A DNA stretch of 64,000 nucleotides from CAXXHQ01 sp963665265 (lineage in GTDB: Bacteria; Planctomycetota; Planctomycetia; Pirellulales; Thermoguttaceae): NCBI GenBank assembly GCA_963665265.2, contig OY762224.2, positions 434,001 through 498,000 on the forward strand, given 5' to 3'. Shown one piece after another: positions 35,155 through 43,459 of this stretch. The position numbers and the translations under genes were made by a program. The notes under the pieces were generated by a model. That model worked only from the letters and a program-made list of their open reading frames with translations. It was not told the origin of the DNA and made no database searches. Each line of letters opens with the position of its first letter. Within the stretch, counting starts at the first letter, position 1.

Positions 35155-37407
35155 ATGCACAGCACGCAGCGAGAGACTGGACGTTTCGGCGTCGCGACGA
35201 TCAGAGTCGCTTTGCTTGCCGTTATCGTCACGTTGACGTCCCTCGCTACGGCCGCAGGTTGGATTCCGGCCAAAGCGCCGCTTTCGACCCGCTGGACTCA
35301 GGAAGTTCTTCCCAACCGCACGCTGCCCGAATATCCCCGCCCGCAAATGGTTCGCGCCGAATGGATGAATCTCAACGGGCTATGGCAGTTTGAAGCGCTG
35401 ACCGCGGATCGAGAGCCGACGCCCGGCAAAGACCTCGCCGGCCAGATATTGGTCCCCTTCCCCATCGAGTCGGCTTTGTCCGGCGTTCGCACGCAAACTG
35501 ATCGCGCGCAGTACCGTTGCCTTTTTCAAATTCCTCCGCAATGGATCGGGCGGCGCATCTTGCTGCACTTCGGCGCCGTCGATTGGGAGTCGGCCGTCTA
35601 CGTCAACGGAAAACTCGTCGGAACGCATCGCGGCGGCTATGACCCCTTCTCTTTCGACGTGACCGACGCCTTGCGTCGTGATACGAACCAAGAGTTGATC
35701 GTCAAAGTTTTCGATCAGACCGATCGCGGCGATCAACCGCGAGGAAAGCAATCGCGCGATCCGAAAGAAGCTTCCTATTCGTCAGTCACCGGAATATGGC
35801 AAACCGTTTGGATCGAGCCGGTCGAAGAGGTCCGCATTGACGATCTCGTGATCAATCCCGACGTCGACGCTTCGTGTCTCCGTCTAACGGTCAAAGGAGC
35901 CAACGCCGATGAAAGCGCGTCGATTCAGGCTGAAATCCTTCTCGGCGACGAATCGATCGCCAAAGGTTTCGGCGGCGCGGGCGCTGAAATCCGCATCGAT
36001 ATTCCGCGCGACCGCTTAAAACTTTGGTCTCCGGCGAGTCCGCACCTCTATAAACTTTCCGTCGCGATGAAGCGCGGCGACGTCGCCGTCGACCAAGTCG
36101 AGAGCTATTTCGGCATGCGCAAAATCGAATTGGTCAAAGACGATAAAGGAATCGCGCGAATATACCTGAACGGTCAGCCGACGTTTCAAATCGGCGCGAT
36201 CGATCAAGGCTATTGGCCCGACGGCCTTTACGCCGCACCGACGGACGAAGCGTTGAAGTACGATATCGAAATCGCTAAACGACTCGGATTCAATATGCTT
36301 CGCAAAAGCGGCAAGGTCGAGCCGGCGCGTTGGTATTATTGGTGCGACAAGCTCGGCATGCTCGTTTGGCAGGACATGCCCGGGGGCGACGTCAAGAGTC
36401 GCGAATCGCGTGCCCAGTTCGCCCACGAATTGCGGCGTATGACCGATACGCTGAAAAATTCGCCGTCGGTGGTCGCTTGGGTCCTCTTCAACGAAGGTTG
36501 GGGGCAACATGACACCGAACGCTACGTCAAAGAACTGAAGAAATCGGACCCCACGCGTTTGGTTGACGCGGCAAGCGGTTGGACCGACAAAAACGTCGGC
36601 GACATTCTCGACGCGCACAGTTATCCCGGTCCCGTCGCCGTTCCGGCCTCGGGTCGCGCCTCGGCTCTCGGCGCTTTCGGCGGCTTGGGACTCCGCATGG
36701 CCAATCACGTTTGGGACGACAAAAGCTGGGGATATCGCGGAATGCTCGACCGCGAAGATCTCGCCATTCGTTACCGCGCCCTTTTGAGCCGCTCCTGGGA
36801 TTTGCATCGTTCACGCGCTCTTTCGGCCGTCATCTACGCCCAACTTGTCGACGTCGAATCGGAATGCGACGGGATTATCACCTACGATCGCGAAACGATC
36901 AAAATCGATCCGAACGCGGCCATGGCCGCCAACTCCGGAAAATTAACTCCGCCGACGATCATTCTCGCCGCCGCCGACGTGCAACCTTCCTCATGGAAGT
37001 TCACGACCGAAGAGCCCGGCTCGCAATGGTACGACTCGCAATTCAACGACTCCTCCTGGGAGCTCGGCATGAGCGGATTCGGCACTGAAAGCGCCTCGGG
37101 TCGCATCGTACGCACTCCCTGGACTTCCTCGCACATCTGGCTTCGTCGAACGCTCACCCTTGATAAATTCGATTCGGAAAAAATCTCCTTTTGGGTCTAT
37201 CACGATGACGACGCCGAGATCTACGTAAACGGCGTCTTGGCGGCGAAACTGGAAGGCTATTCGGCCAGTTACGAAGAAACGCCGTTAACGGCCGAAGCGC
37301 GCAAAGCCCTTCGACGCGGAAAGAACGTCATCGCCGTCCATTGTCGAAACGTCACGGGCGGCCAATACGTCGATCTCGGCGTGATTGAAGCTCCCGGCGA
37401 CGATTAA
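35155..37407 (+). CDS. Secreted glycoside hydrolase family 2 protein
   Basis: GH2 enzymes are exo-beta-galactosidases, glucuronidases or mannosidases. The start at 35155 has AAGG about 8 nt upstream and gives a signal peptide (VALLAVIVTLTSLATAAG). Next come a jelly-roll sugar-binding domain (LNGLWQFEA, VDWESAVYVNGKLVGTHRGG), an immunoglobulin-like domain, and the TIM barrel with the acid/base Glu447 in LFNEGWGQHD. QLVDVESECDG follows near residue 565. The last 130 residues form a second galactose-binding-like domain (FWVYHDDDAEIYVNG). The substrate cannot be read from sequence; a planctomycete role in degrading algal or other external polysaccharides is likely. Upstream in-frame codons to 34969 are regarded as untranslated. 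Confidence 0.87.
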   Translation: MHSTQRETGRFGVATIRVALLAVIVTLTSLATAAGWIPAKAPLSTRWTQEVLPNRTLPEYPRPQMVRAEWMNLNGLWQFEALTADREPTPGKDLAGQILVPFPIESALSGVRTQTDRAQYRCLFQIPPQWIGRRILLHFGAVDWESAVYVNGKLVGTHRGGYDPFSFDVTDALRRDTNQELIVKVFDQTDRGDQPRGKQSRDPKEASYSSVTGIWQTVWIEPVEEVRIDDLVINPDVDASCLRLTVKGANADESASIQAEILLGDESIAKGFGGAGAEIRIDIPRDRLKLWSPASPHLYKLSVAMKRGDVAVDQVESYFGMRKIELVKDDKGIARIYLNGQPTFQIGAIDQGYWPDGLYAAPTDEALKYDIEIAKRLGFNMLRKSGKVEPARWYYWCDKLGMLVWQDMPGGDVKSRESRAQFAHELRRMTDTLKNSPSVVAWVLFNEGWGQHDTERYVKELKKSDPTRLVDAASGWTDKNVGDILDAHSYPGPVAVPASGRASALGAFGGLGLRMANHVWDDKSWGYRGMLDREDLAIRYRALLSRSWDLHRSRALSAVIYAQLVDVESECDGIITYDRETIKIDPNAAMAANSGKLTPPTIILAAADVQPSSWKFTTEEPGSQWYDSQFNDSSWELGMSGFGTESASGRIVRTPWTSSHIWLRRTLTLDKFDSEKISFWVYHDDDAEIYVNGVLAAKLEGYSASYEETPLTAEARKALRRGKNVIAVHCRNVTGGQYVDLGVIEAPGDD

Positions 37408-37669
37408 TCCGCCTTGGGAGCATCTAATTTGCGTCTAACTGAATCGCATTAATTCTCATGCGCAAATAACACAAGGTCGGTCTGGTCGTAGCGATTGCGC
37501 CTAGAATGCCCCCTTCTTTATAATTGCTAGGTCAATTCTAGCTGTTCGCGTTTTTTTACCCGCTCGCCAAGGCGTTTTCAAGCTAATTTTATAGGGGGAT
37601 TTTAGTCCCTGCGTTGCGCGCGGTCGCAACGATAATCCAAATGCAACGAATGATTTTCCAGTTTTAACT

Positions 37670-39292
37670 ATGCCATTGCGAGCTCAAGTCAATCCCGGCA
37701 ATTCAAAGGTCCTCGTCGTGGACGACGACGAGTCCATGCGCCGACTTCTTTCCGCTTGGCTCACCAAGGCCGGCTATTTGGTGTGCGAAGCTCGAGACGG
37801 AAGCGAAGCGTTAAAACGCATAAAAGACGAGTGCCCCGATTTCCTTATTACCGATTGGGAAATGCCGTTGCTGAACGGGCTTGACCTTTGCCGCCAAGTC
37901 CGCGAGATGGACCTTCCGCATTACGTTTATATTTTGTTCCTTTCGGCCAAAACGTCTTCCGAGGAGATGATCTCCGCCTTGGAGCAAGGCGCCGACGAAT
38001 TCATCCGCAAACCGGTCTACCAAGGCGAATTGATGGCTCGTATTCGCGCGGGAAAGCGCCTGCTCGAAATGGAGCGTCGCTTGAGCCAAATGGCTCGCAC
38101 CGACTCATTGACCGGCATGCTCACCCAGCGAAGCTTTTTCGATTCGCTGGAAAAAGAATGGATTCGCTCGGAAAAGCTTCAATTGCCGATCTCTTGCGTG
38201 ATGATCGACTTGGATTTTTTCAAGCGTATTAACGACCTACACGGGCATCCCGCCGGCGACGTGGTTTTGAAAGCCGTTTCGCAACAAATGACGAAAAGCG
38301 CCGGCGCCTCGGAATTACTTTGCCGATACGGCGGCGAGGAATTCTGCATCATCATGCCGGAGACTCTCGAAACCGACGCCATAAATTGGGCCGAACGACT
38401 GCGGGAAAGCCTTTCCGAAATGCCGATCTCCGTGGGCGACAAAACGCTCCGCATCACCGCAAGCTTCGGCGTCTCGCAACGTTACCCCGACACACGCTCC
38501 GTTAGCGCTCTGATCGACCAAGCCGACCAAGCTCTTCTCTGCGCGAAACGTTCAGGCCGCGACCGTGTCGTCGGTTACGAATCGCTCCGCGACGCGGCCG
38601 ACGTAAATTGGGAAAACGATCAACAAACCGAATTGTTCCGCGGCGTAGAAGCTCGGCACGTGATGAGTCCCGTCGTCCTCTGCCTCCGCGAAATGGAAAC
38701 AGTCGGCCAAGCCGCCGAATTGTTCCTCCGCTCGCGTTTGAACTCGACGCCCGTCGTCGATGAAAACGGAAAGCTCCTCGGCATCCTCTCCGAAAAAGAT
38801 TTAATGGCGGCGATGGTTTCGCTCGACGCTTGGAAACTTCCCATCAGCGAAGTGATGAAGCCGAACGTCATTACTTACGAAGAATCCACGCCGATCCGCA
38901 CGATTTACGATTTCCTTTGTCGCGTCTCGATCCGGCGCATCGTCGTCGTTAACGACAATTGCCCCGTCGGCACGATCAGTCGGGCCACTCTCTTGCGATG
39001 GTTCCGCAACATGGTGCTCAGCCGAGGCTTGATGAGCGAAGAGCTCCTTCAATCGATGGGCGTAAACCGTAGCGACGGCCGCTCCCAAGAACGACTCCTC
39101 GAAACCGCAAAACAATTGGCCTTCCACGCCTCGAAAATGCACAACTACGTGGAAAGCGAGGAGGAAGACGTCGTTCCATATATCGTCGGCGAAGCGACCG
39201 GCATCCAAGAATTAGTCACCGATCTACTCGCCTATTCCCGATTCGTCCACCATAGCGCTTTCGCCGAATCCGACGACTGCGGCATGGATTAA
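37670..39292 (+). CDS. Response regulator with GGDEF and twin CBS domains
   Basis: The domain order is REC (about 12-130, phosphoacceptor Asp62 in TDWEMP, KP at 114-115), GGDEF diguanylate cyclase (about 145-302, active-site RYGGEEF at 219-225), then two CBS motifs (about 328-385 and 392-447) and a helical tail. A diguanylate cyclase makes cyclic di-GMP. CBS pairs bind adenosine nucleotides, so output may respond both to phosphorylation and to energy state. No RxxD inhibitory site occurs five residues before GGEEF, so product feedback is probably absent. No sensor kinase lies nearby. Its stop overlaps that of the convergent HTH gene by 4 bp. The 262-bp upstream gap has a T-rich tract but no clear promoter. 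Confidence 0.93.
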   Translation: MPLRAQVNPGNSKVLVVDDDESMRRLLSAWLTKAGYLVCEARDGSEALKRIKDECPDFLITDWEMPLLNGLDLCRQVREMDLPHYVYILFLSAKTSSEEMISALEQGADEFIRKPVYQGELMARIRAGKRLLEMERRLSQMARTDSLTGMLTQRSFFDSLEKEWIRSEKLQLPISCVMIDLDFFKRINDLHGHPAGDVVLKAVSQQMTKSAGASELLCRYGGEEFCIIMPETLETDAINWAERLRESLSEMPISVGDKTLRITASFGVSQRYPDTRSVSALIDQADQALLCAKRSGRDRVVGYESLRDAADVNWENDQQTELFRGVEARHVMSPVVLCLREMETVGQAAELFLRSRLNSTPVVDENGKLLGILSEKDLMAAMVSLDAWKLPISEVMKPNVITYEESTPIRTIYDFLCRVSIRRIVVVNDNCPVGTISRATLLRWFRNMVLSRGLMSEELLQSMGVNRSDGRSQERLLETAKQLAFHASKMHNYVESEEEDVVPYIVGEATGIQELVTDLLAYSRFVHHSAFAESDDCGMD

Positions 39293-39618
39293 CGCGATCT
39301 TTTAGCCGACAGCTGACCGCCGATCACTGAACGCTTTTCTTCTTTTCGACTTGCCAAGAACTTTCTCACGTAGCACGCAAGGCAAGGCATCTGAGTTTTC
39401 GCGCCGCACGACGGACAACGAATCGGCATCCCGCGCGGATGCTTAAACGCCGCTCGCGCCGCCGTCGCCGTCCGTTCGATCGCCGCCTTCCGCTTGCCCA
39501 AGGCGACGGCTCCGACCGTCCCCCGACTTACTTTCAACCGTCGGGCGATCTCTCGCTGCGACATCGCGCCCGAGTCCAACATCTTGCGAATTTCCGTAAT
39601 GAGCGAATCGGCAAGCAT
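39289..39618 (-). CDS. Small HTH protein with C-terminal zinc ribbon
   Basis: A 109-residue likely DNA-binding protein. Residues about 1-40 form a helix-turn-helix (LITEIRKMLDSG, MSQREIARRLKVSRGTVGAV) as in resolvase-type or Trp-repressor-like HTHs. A short zinc finger follows (RCPSCGAKTQMPCLACY, with the pairs CPSC and CLAC). The tail is basic. The ATG at 39618 has a strong GGGGAGGAG site upstream. A palindromic GTAC-rich site lies about 80 bp upstream and could be its own operator. The target is unknown. Confidence 0.82.
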   Translation of the reverse strand: MLADSLITEIRKMLDSGAMSQREIARRLKVSRGTVGAVALGKRKAAIERTATAARAAFKHPRGMPIRCPSCGAKTQMPCLACYVRKFLASRKEEKRSVIGGQLSAKRSR

Positions 39619-39694
39619 CGACGCTCCTCCCCAAAATGCGGCGACGTCGGAACCGACGCCAAAGATCAAACGACCGCCATCAGCAACTGCATAG

Positions 39695-39713
39695 TGTACT
39701 AAAGTACATGTAC
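39695..39713. promoter_or_regulatory. Overlapping GTAC palindromes, possible operator
   Basis: TGTACT AA AGTACA (39695-39708) overlaps a perfect palindrome GTACATGTAC (39704-39713), giving three GTAC blocks in 18 bp. It lies about 80 bp before the start of the small HTH/zinc gene and could bind that protein or another dimeric repressor. Confidence 0.45.
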
Positions 39714-40268
39714 GCAATCTAACAGAAAAGATACATATCGCAAGAGAACTTTTTGGCCGCTTTATGCAGAGATTTTGTTTCGTGGGGGTGAAAGCTCTAG
39801 CTGCAATGTGGTTGGGTGACTCCTTACGAAAAGTTTCATTCGGTCGAAGCGTGCGCGGCGGGCATTTCTTTTTTGAAAAATTTCCTTTCTCGATGTTAAC
39901 GTTACGATTTTTGCGTGAAGAAAATAATCGCGCGGCGTAACAGGGGCGAGTTTACGTTTTGCCGCGATTTTTCTCGAAACGAGCCGTGTTTCCCGAGGGA
40001 AACGAGAGTTTTTGCTCGTCGCCCGGGGAGAATATGGACGCATACGTCCTCGCGTGCGTCGTAAGAACCGTCGTCGCAAGCGGTTCGGGCGGCGCGTTTT
40101 TTGGCTAGGAGTAGTTTCTCGACGATACGAGTACGGAAGCGGCGGCGCAAGTCGTTGGTTGTGCGTGCGTTACGAAGGCTAATCGGCAAGATTTCGGGGA
40201 AAGCGTATTTCATGTTTTTATGCGTTCGTGAATCGTAAGGGATTTGAGAGCAATAAGTTTGGGTTATC

Positions 40269-40295
40269 GGAACGCCACGGAGGGCGTTCCCTACA
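40269..40295 (+). repeat. Hairpin repeat with CCTAC tail
   Basis: GGAACGCC, loop ACGGA, GGGCGTTCC, then CTACA. It is a near copy of 11684-11710, with compensating changes in the two stem arms (AACGCC/GGCGTT versus AATGCC/GGCATT). Confidence 0.65.
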
Positions 40296-40464
40296 AGTCG
40301 ATGCGAAAGGAGTTACGGCGACGGTACGCACGTTTTTCACCAAGTACAGGTCAGTCGAATTGTCAAAGAACGCGTCGCATTTCTGCGCGACGATTCAGAG
40401 GAGCATAGTAGAGGAACGCGCGGCACAAATTCAAGGAAAAAATGAGGTGAGGCAAAGTCCGATT

Positions 40465-40659
40465 AGTATGGGGCCGTCAGGCGCGGCGTGCCTGACCTTC
40501 TAGTCCGACCATACTTAAATGTCAGGCGTTTCAGGAGGACCGTGAACGGTCCTGACAGGCTTCGACGACCAAAAACAAAATATTGTGCGGCTCTTTTACC
40601 CGACGTAAACGTCGGGCCTGTGACGGCCTAAAGGCCGAGGAAGGGACGTGAACGTCCCT
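40465..40659. repeat. Array of five different perfect palindromes
   Basis: In order: GTCAGGC...GCCTGAC (40476-40496) nested inside AGTATGG...CCATACT (40465-40515); GGACCGT-GA-ACGGTCC (40537-40552); CCCGACGT-AA-ACGTCGGG (40599-40616); CGGCCT-AA-AGGCCG (40624-40637); AGGGACGT-GA-ACGTCCCT (40642-40659). Stems differ, but the last four share the centre T-RA-A. Confidence 0.7.
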
Positions 40660-40792
40660 CGAAACAAAACCGCACGCAATTAAAATTGACAGCGAAAGGG
40701 CCTAACATTAGCTCCTGGTGCCTGACAAGCACGCACCCTACTGACTGGCAGGCAGCGGCGTCAGCGCAAGCGGGTTTGGCGGGACGTTGCCC

Positions 40793-42414
40793 TTAGGTTT
40801 TACCGCAAGTGCGGGCGTAAAATTTACAGAGTGCGATTTGACGGCGGCGCGGTCGGAGGCGGCAAGTCGTTTTGCGGAATCGGGATGCGGAAACGGCGAA
40901 GAATTTGTCATTTTTACAATCCCGCCCCGAGTTGGGCGACGGCGTAGGCGGATGCGTAGAAAGATCGCCGCTTCTCCTACCGCCGCCCTTTTTCGGAGTA
41001 CATGATGCTTTCTTCAGGCTACGAAACCGACGTTGATTTGGGTCAGGCCATTTTCGGACATGCCCGACTCGGCGACCGTCGCCGCACCGCGAGATTGGTC
41101 GAGACGTTCGATTTGATGCGGCGGCATCCCGGCGGCACGCTTCCCGACAAACTGGCCGCCCCCGCCGACTTACGAGCGTTTTATCGGCTTTGCGACGCCA
41201 AGGACGTGACCCATGAAGCGATCGTCGCCGCCGCCCGGCAATACGCGTTGCGGCGAATCGCCGACCGCGAGGGGCCGATATTGTTGGTGCATGACGCCAC
41301 CGAGCTCGACTACACGACGCTGGCGTCGTTGGCCGACGAGCTGGGGCAAATCGGCTCCGGCCGCAACCGCGGATACGTCTGCCATAACGTATTGGCCGTC
41401 GCCGCCGACACGGGCGACGTGCTAGGACTGGTCGATCAGATTTTACATCGTCGCGACGACGTGCCGGAAAACGAAACGCTGACGCAATCCCGCGAACGGG
41501 AAAGCCGCGAAAGTCTGTTGTGGTTGCGAGGGACGGCGAGTTTGCCGGCTGACGCGAAGCTGATCGACGTGGCCGATCAAGGCTCCGACACGTTCGAGTT
41601 TTTGGAACACGAATTCCGTAGCGGTCGTCGCTTCGTCGTGCGAGCTTGCAAGAAGCGCAAAGTTTACGCGGGACACTTGCCGATCGGACCGCGACGATAC
41701 TTACAGGAGTGCGCCGACGGCTTGCCGGAGTTGGGCCGCTTTGCGATGGACGTGCGGCCGCAACAAGGACGCAAAGAACGCCGCAACGCGGAATTCGTCG
41801 TGCGAGCGGGAGCGATATTGGTTTGTCCGCCGCACGCCAAGTACGGCCTTCACGGCGACGATCCGTTGCCGCTGCACGTGACGCGGGTCAGGGAAATCGC
41901 TCCTCCTTCGGGCGAAGAGGCGATCGAATGGACGCTGTTGACTAACGAGCGAACCATTTCGTTCGCGGAGGCGTGGCGAGTGATCGGCTGGTACGAGCGA
42001 CGTTGGGTCGTGGAGGAATATCACAAGGCGCAAAAGACGGGTTGCCAAATCGAAGATATGCAATTCACGACCGCGGCCCGTCTGGAGCCGGCGATCGCGT
42101 TGCTGTCGGTCGTGGCGGCGACGTTGCTAAGCCTGCGTGACGCCGCCCGCCGCCCGGACGCCAAAACGCGTCGCGCAACGACGATTTTGGCGGAAGATTA
42201 CGTGGCGGTCCTAAGCCTTTGGCGTTATCGAAAAGTTCGCGAGGATTGGACGATTCATGACTTCTATTATGCGTTGGCTCGCCTCGGCGGTCATCAAAAC
42301 CGAAAGAGCGACCGCCAACCCGGCTGGCTCGTCCTTTGGCGAGGTTGGGCAAAACTCCAATCCATGCTAAACGGATATGATATCGCCCAAGAAATAAAAT
42401 GTGGTAAAACCTAA
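40793..42414 (+). mobile_element. IS4-family insertion sequence, intact
   Basis: A 1622-bp element. The left end TTAGGTTTTACCGCA (40793-40807) and the right end TGTGGTAAAACCTAA (42400-42414) are 15-bp inverted repeats with one mismatch. The 11-bp sequence GGACGTTGCCC is repeated directly on both sides (40782-40792 and 42415-42425) as a target duplication. It carries one uninterrupted transposase gene. The intact ends, perfect duplication and full-length gene indicate a recent insertion. The target was a GGCGGGACGTT-type hairpin repeat, and removing the element and one duplication restores its CCTACA tail. Confidence 0.93.
41002..42414 (+). CDS. IS4-family (Tn5-like) DDE transposase
   Basis: A 470-residue transposase that excises and inserts the surrounding element. 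The N-terminal domain (GDRRRTARLVETFDLMRRHP, LRAFYRLCDAKDVTHEAI) resembles the Tn5/IS50 N-terminus. The catalytic triad is likely Asp98 (LLVHDATELDYT), Asp192 (IDVADQGSD) and Glu338 in YERRWVVEEYHKAQKTGC, which matches the Y-R-W-x-x-E-E-Y/F-H-K-A-x-K-T-G signature. Its TAA stop is formed by the last bases of the right inverted repeat. GGAG lies about 5 nt before the ATG; a second ATG follows directly. No frameshift is seen, so it is probably active. Confidence 0.95.
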   Translation: MMLSSGYETDVDLGQAIFGHARLGDRRRTARLVETFDLMRRHPGGTLPDKLAAPADLRAFYRLCDAKDVTHEAIVAAARQYALRRIADREGPILLVHDATELDYTTLASLADELGQIGSGRNRGYVCHNVLAVAADTGDVLGLVDQILHRRDDVPENETLTQSRERESRESLLWLRGTASLPADAKLIDVADQGSDTFEFLEHEFRSGRRFVVRACKKRKVYAGHLPIGPRRYLQECADGLPELGRFAMDVRPQQGRKERRNAEFVVRAGAILVCPPHAKYGLHGDDPLPLHVTRVREIAPPSGEEAIEWTLLTNERTISFAEAWRVIGWYERRWVVEEYHKAQKTGCQIEDMQFTTAARLEPAIALLSVVAATLLSLRDAARRPDAKTRRATTILAEDYVAVLSLWRYRKVREDWTIHDFYYALARLGGHQNRKSDRQPGWLVLWRGWAKLQSMLNGYDIAQEIKCGKT

Positions 42415-42471
42415 GGACGTTGCCCCACCCTACAAACTTCAAGGTCGATAGTTATGGCGGGATCCAATTTT

Positions 42472-42521
42472 CCCCGGGTTGCTGCGCACCCGGGGCTAAT
42501 GGCTGCCATCCTTTCAGGATG
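42472..42521 (+). repeat. 50-bp dispersed repeat, copy 2
   Basis: It matches 11419-11468 at 49 of 50 positions. It lies in the 330-bp gap between the insertion sequence and the next gene, which also holds CAAGCACGCACCCTAC at 42681-42696. The gap contains no gene. Confidence 0.75.
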
Positions 42522-42744
42522 GGGATCGTAGAATCGGAGATTGCGTCGATGGACGGCGGAGCCGTGCGGCGCAGTGCGTTACTAGGCAGAGCCTAGTAAC
42601 GAGGGAAACAACGGTTGCGGACGCGCTCCCTCGACCAATCTACGGTTGGCTCCCGGACGCGGCTAAACGAATGGCGCGTGCAAGCACGCACCCTACTGAC
42701 TGCTTCCTCCGCCCCTCCGCGTGTAACGCCGCGTTCACGAGCGT

Positions 42745-43230
42745 TCATTCTCTGTTTTTCCGCTCTTCCTCTTCGGAATGCAATCTCACGTCCATTTTTA
42801 CTTGCATGCCGGGAATGTCAAACGTCGCTTCCTTGGAATCCTGCGACCATTGAATGAGCTGGGAGCGATCGCGAAAGTAGTTGGGGCCATTCCGCTCATT
42901 AGAGTCAATGCGAATTGTCTTAATCGGCTTGTTCTCCGACTCAATGGAAAAAGTGTAATAGTCTGGACCATTGCCGAAAATGGGTTGATACGACATAGCT
43001 CTTGCAAGGAATGATTGGTCGGGCGACCAGATATCTCGTCCTCCTCCAGTGAATGATATGCTAAGAAAGTACCGTCTTGCCATCTCAAGGTTGACTGCAA
43101 CGGAGCCGAACAGCAGGCAACCTAAGAATATCTGCCTTGCTTTGGGCGTAGTTAAAAAGTACCAGCGCCCAACAATGACGCACAAAGAAAGTATCAGCCC
43201 CAGGGTAATGAAAAAAAGAACAACAATCAT
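42745..43230 (-). CDS. Small membrane protein of unknown function
   Basis: A 161-residue protein with two N-terminal membrane helices (about 2-21 and 34-50) and a soluble domain containing DYYTFSIESENKPIKTIRID and WSQDSKEATFDIPGMQVKMD. The tail is Glu/Arg-rich (LHSEEEERKNRE). I recognise no family. The gene is more A/T-rich than its neighbours, has no clear ribosome site and sits beside the insertion sequence and repeats. It could be a recently acquired or fast-evolving gene. Confidence 0.6.
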   Translation of the reverse strand: MIVVLFFITLGLILSLCVIVGRWYFLTTPKARQIFLGCLLFGSVAVNLEMARRYFLSISFTGGGRDIWSPDQSFLARAMSYQPIFGNGPDYYTFSIESENKPIKTIRIDSNERNGPNYFRDRSQLIQWSQDSKEATFDIPGMQVKMDVRLHSEEEERKNRE

Positions 43231-43417
43231 GGCCGCCCTATTCGGAAAAGGATGTTAGCTCGCCGGTTGGAAAGTTAACCTGTTCGGCGACAACCTCTTT
43301 ATATCAGACCAAGAATGCCCGAGCAAGAATTTCAACCAAATGACGCATTAGCGAAGATAAGCTCTCCCGATCTCCGCGTTCTCCGACCCTCCGCGTGAGA
43401 TCATTCGCGCGCCGCGT

Positions 43418-43448
43418 CCCTATGCCCTCTTCCACGCGCCCTAATCCC
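43418..43448 (-). repeat. C-rich text-like repeat (weaker quadruplex)
   Basis: CCC TATG CCC, an 11-nt spacer, CCC TAAT CCC. It ends about 10 bp before the stop of the next minus-strand gene. A CCGCGTTCTCC fragment of another repeat family precedes it. Confidence 0.55.
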
Positions 43449-43459
43449 TACAATATTTC

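Larger units (their letters stand above)
39714..40781. other. Gene-poor stretch before the insertion sequence
   Basis: About 1.07 kb. Minus-strand frames of about 100 codons at 39762-40213 are Arg/Lys-rich, overlap each other and have no family look, so no gene is called. The right half carries the CCTAC hairpin at 40269-40295, the palindrome array at 40465-40659, and CAAGCACGCACCCTAC at 40726-40741. That last motif recurs beyond the insertion sequence at 42681-42696. Confidence 0.55.

Noticed and set aside
39762..40213. Two overlapping minus-strand frames of about 100 codons
   Set aside because: Arg/Lys-rich, mutually overlapping, no ribosome site or recognisable fold.
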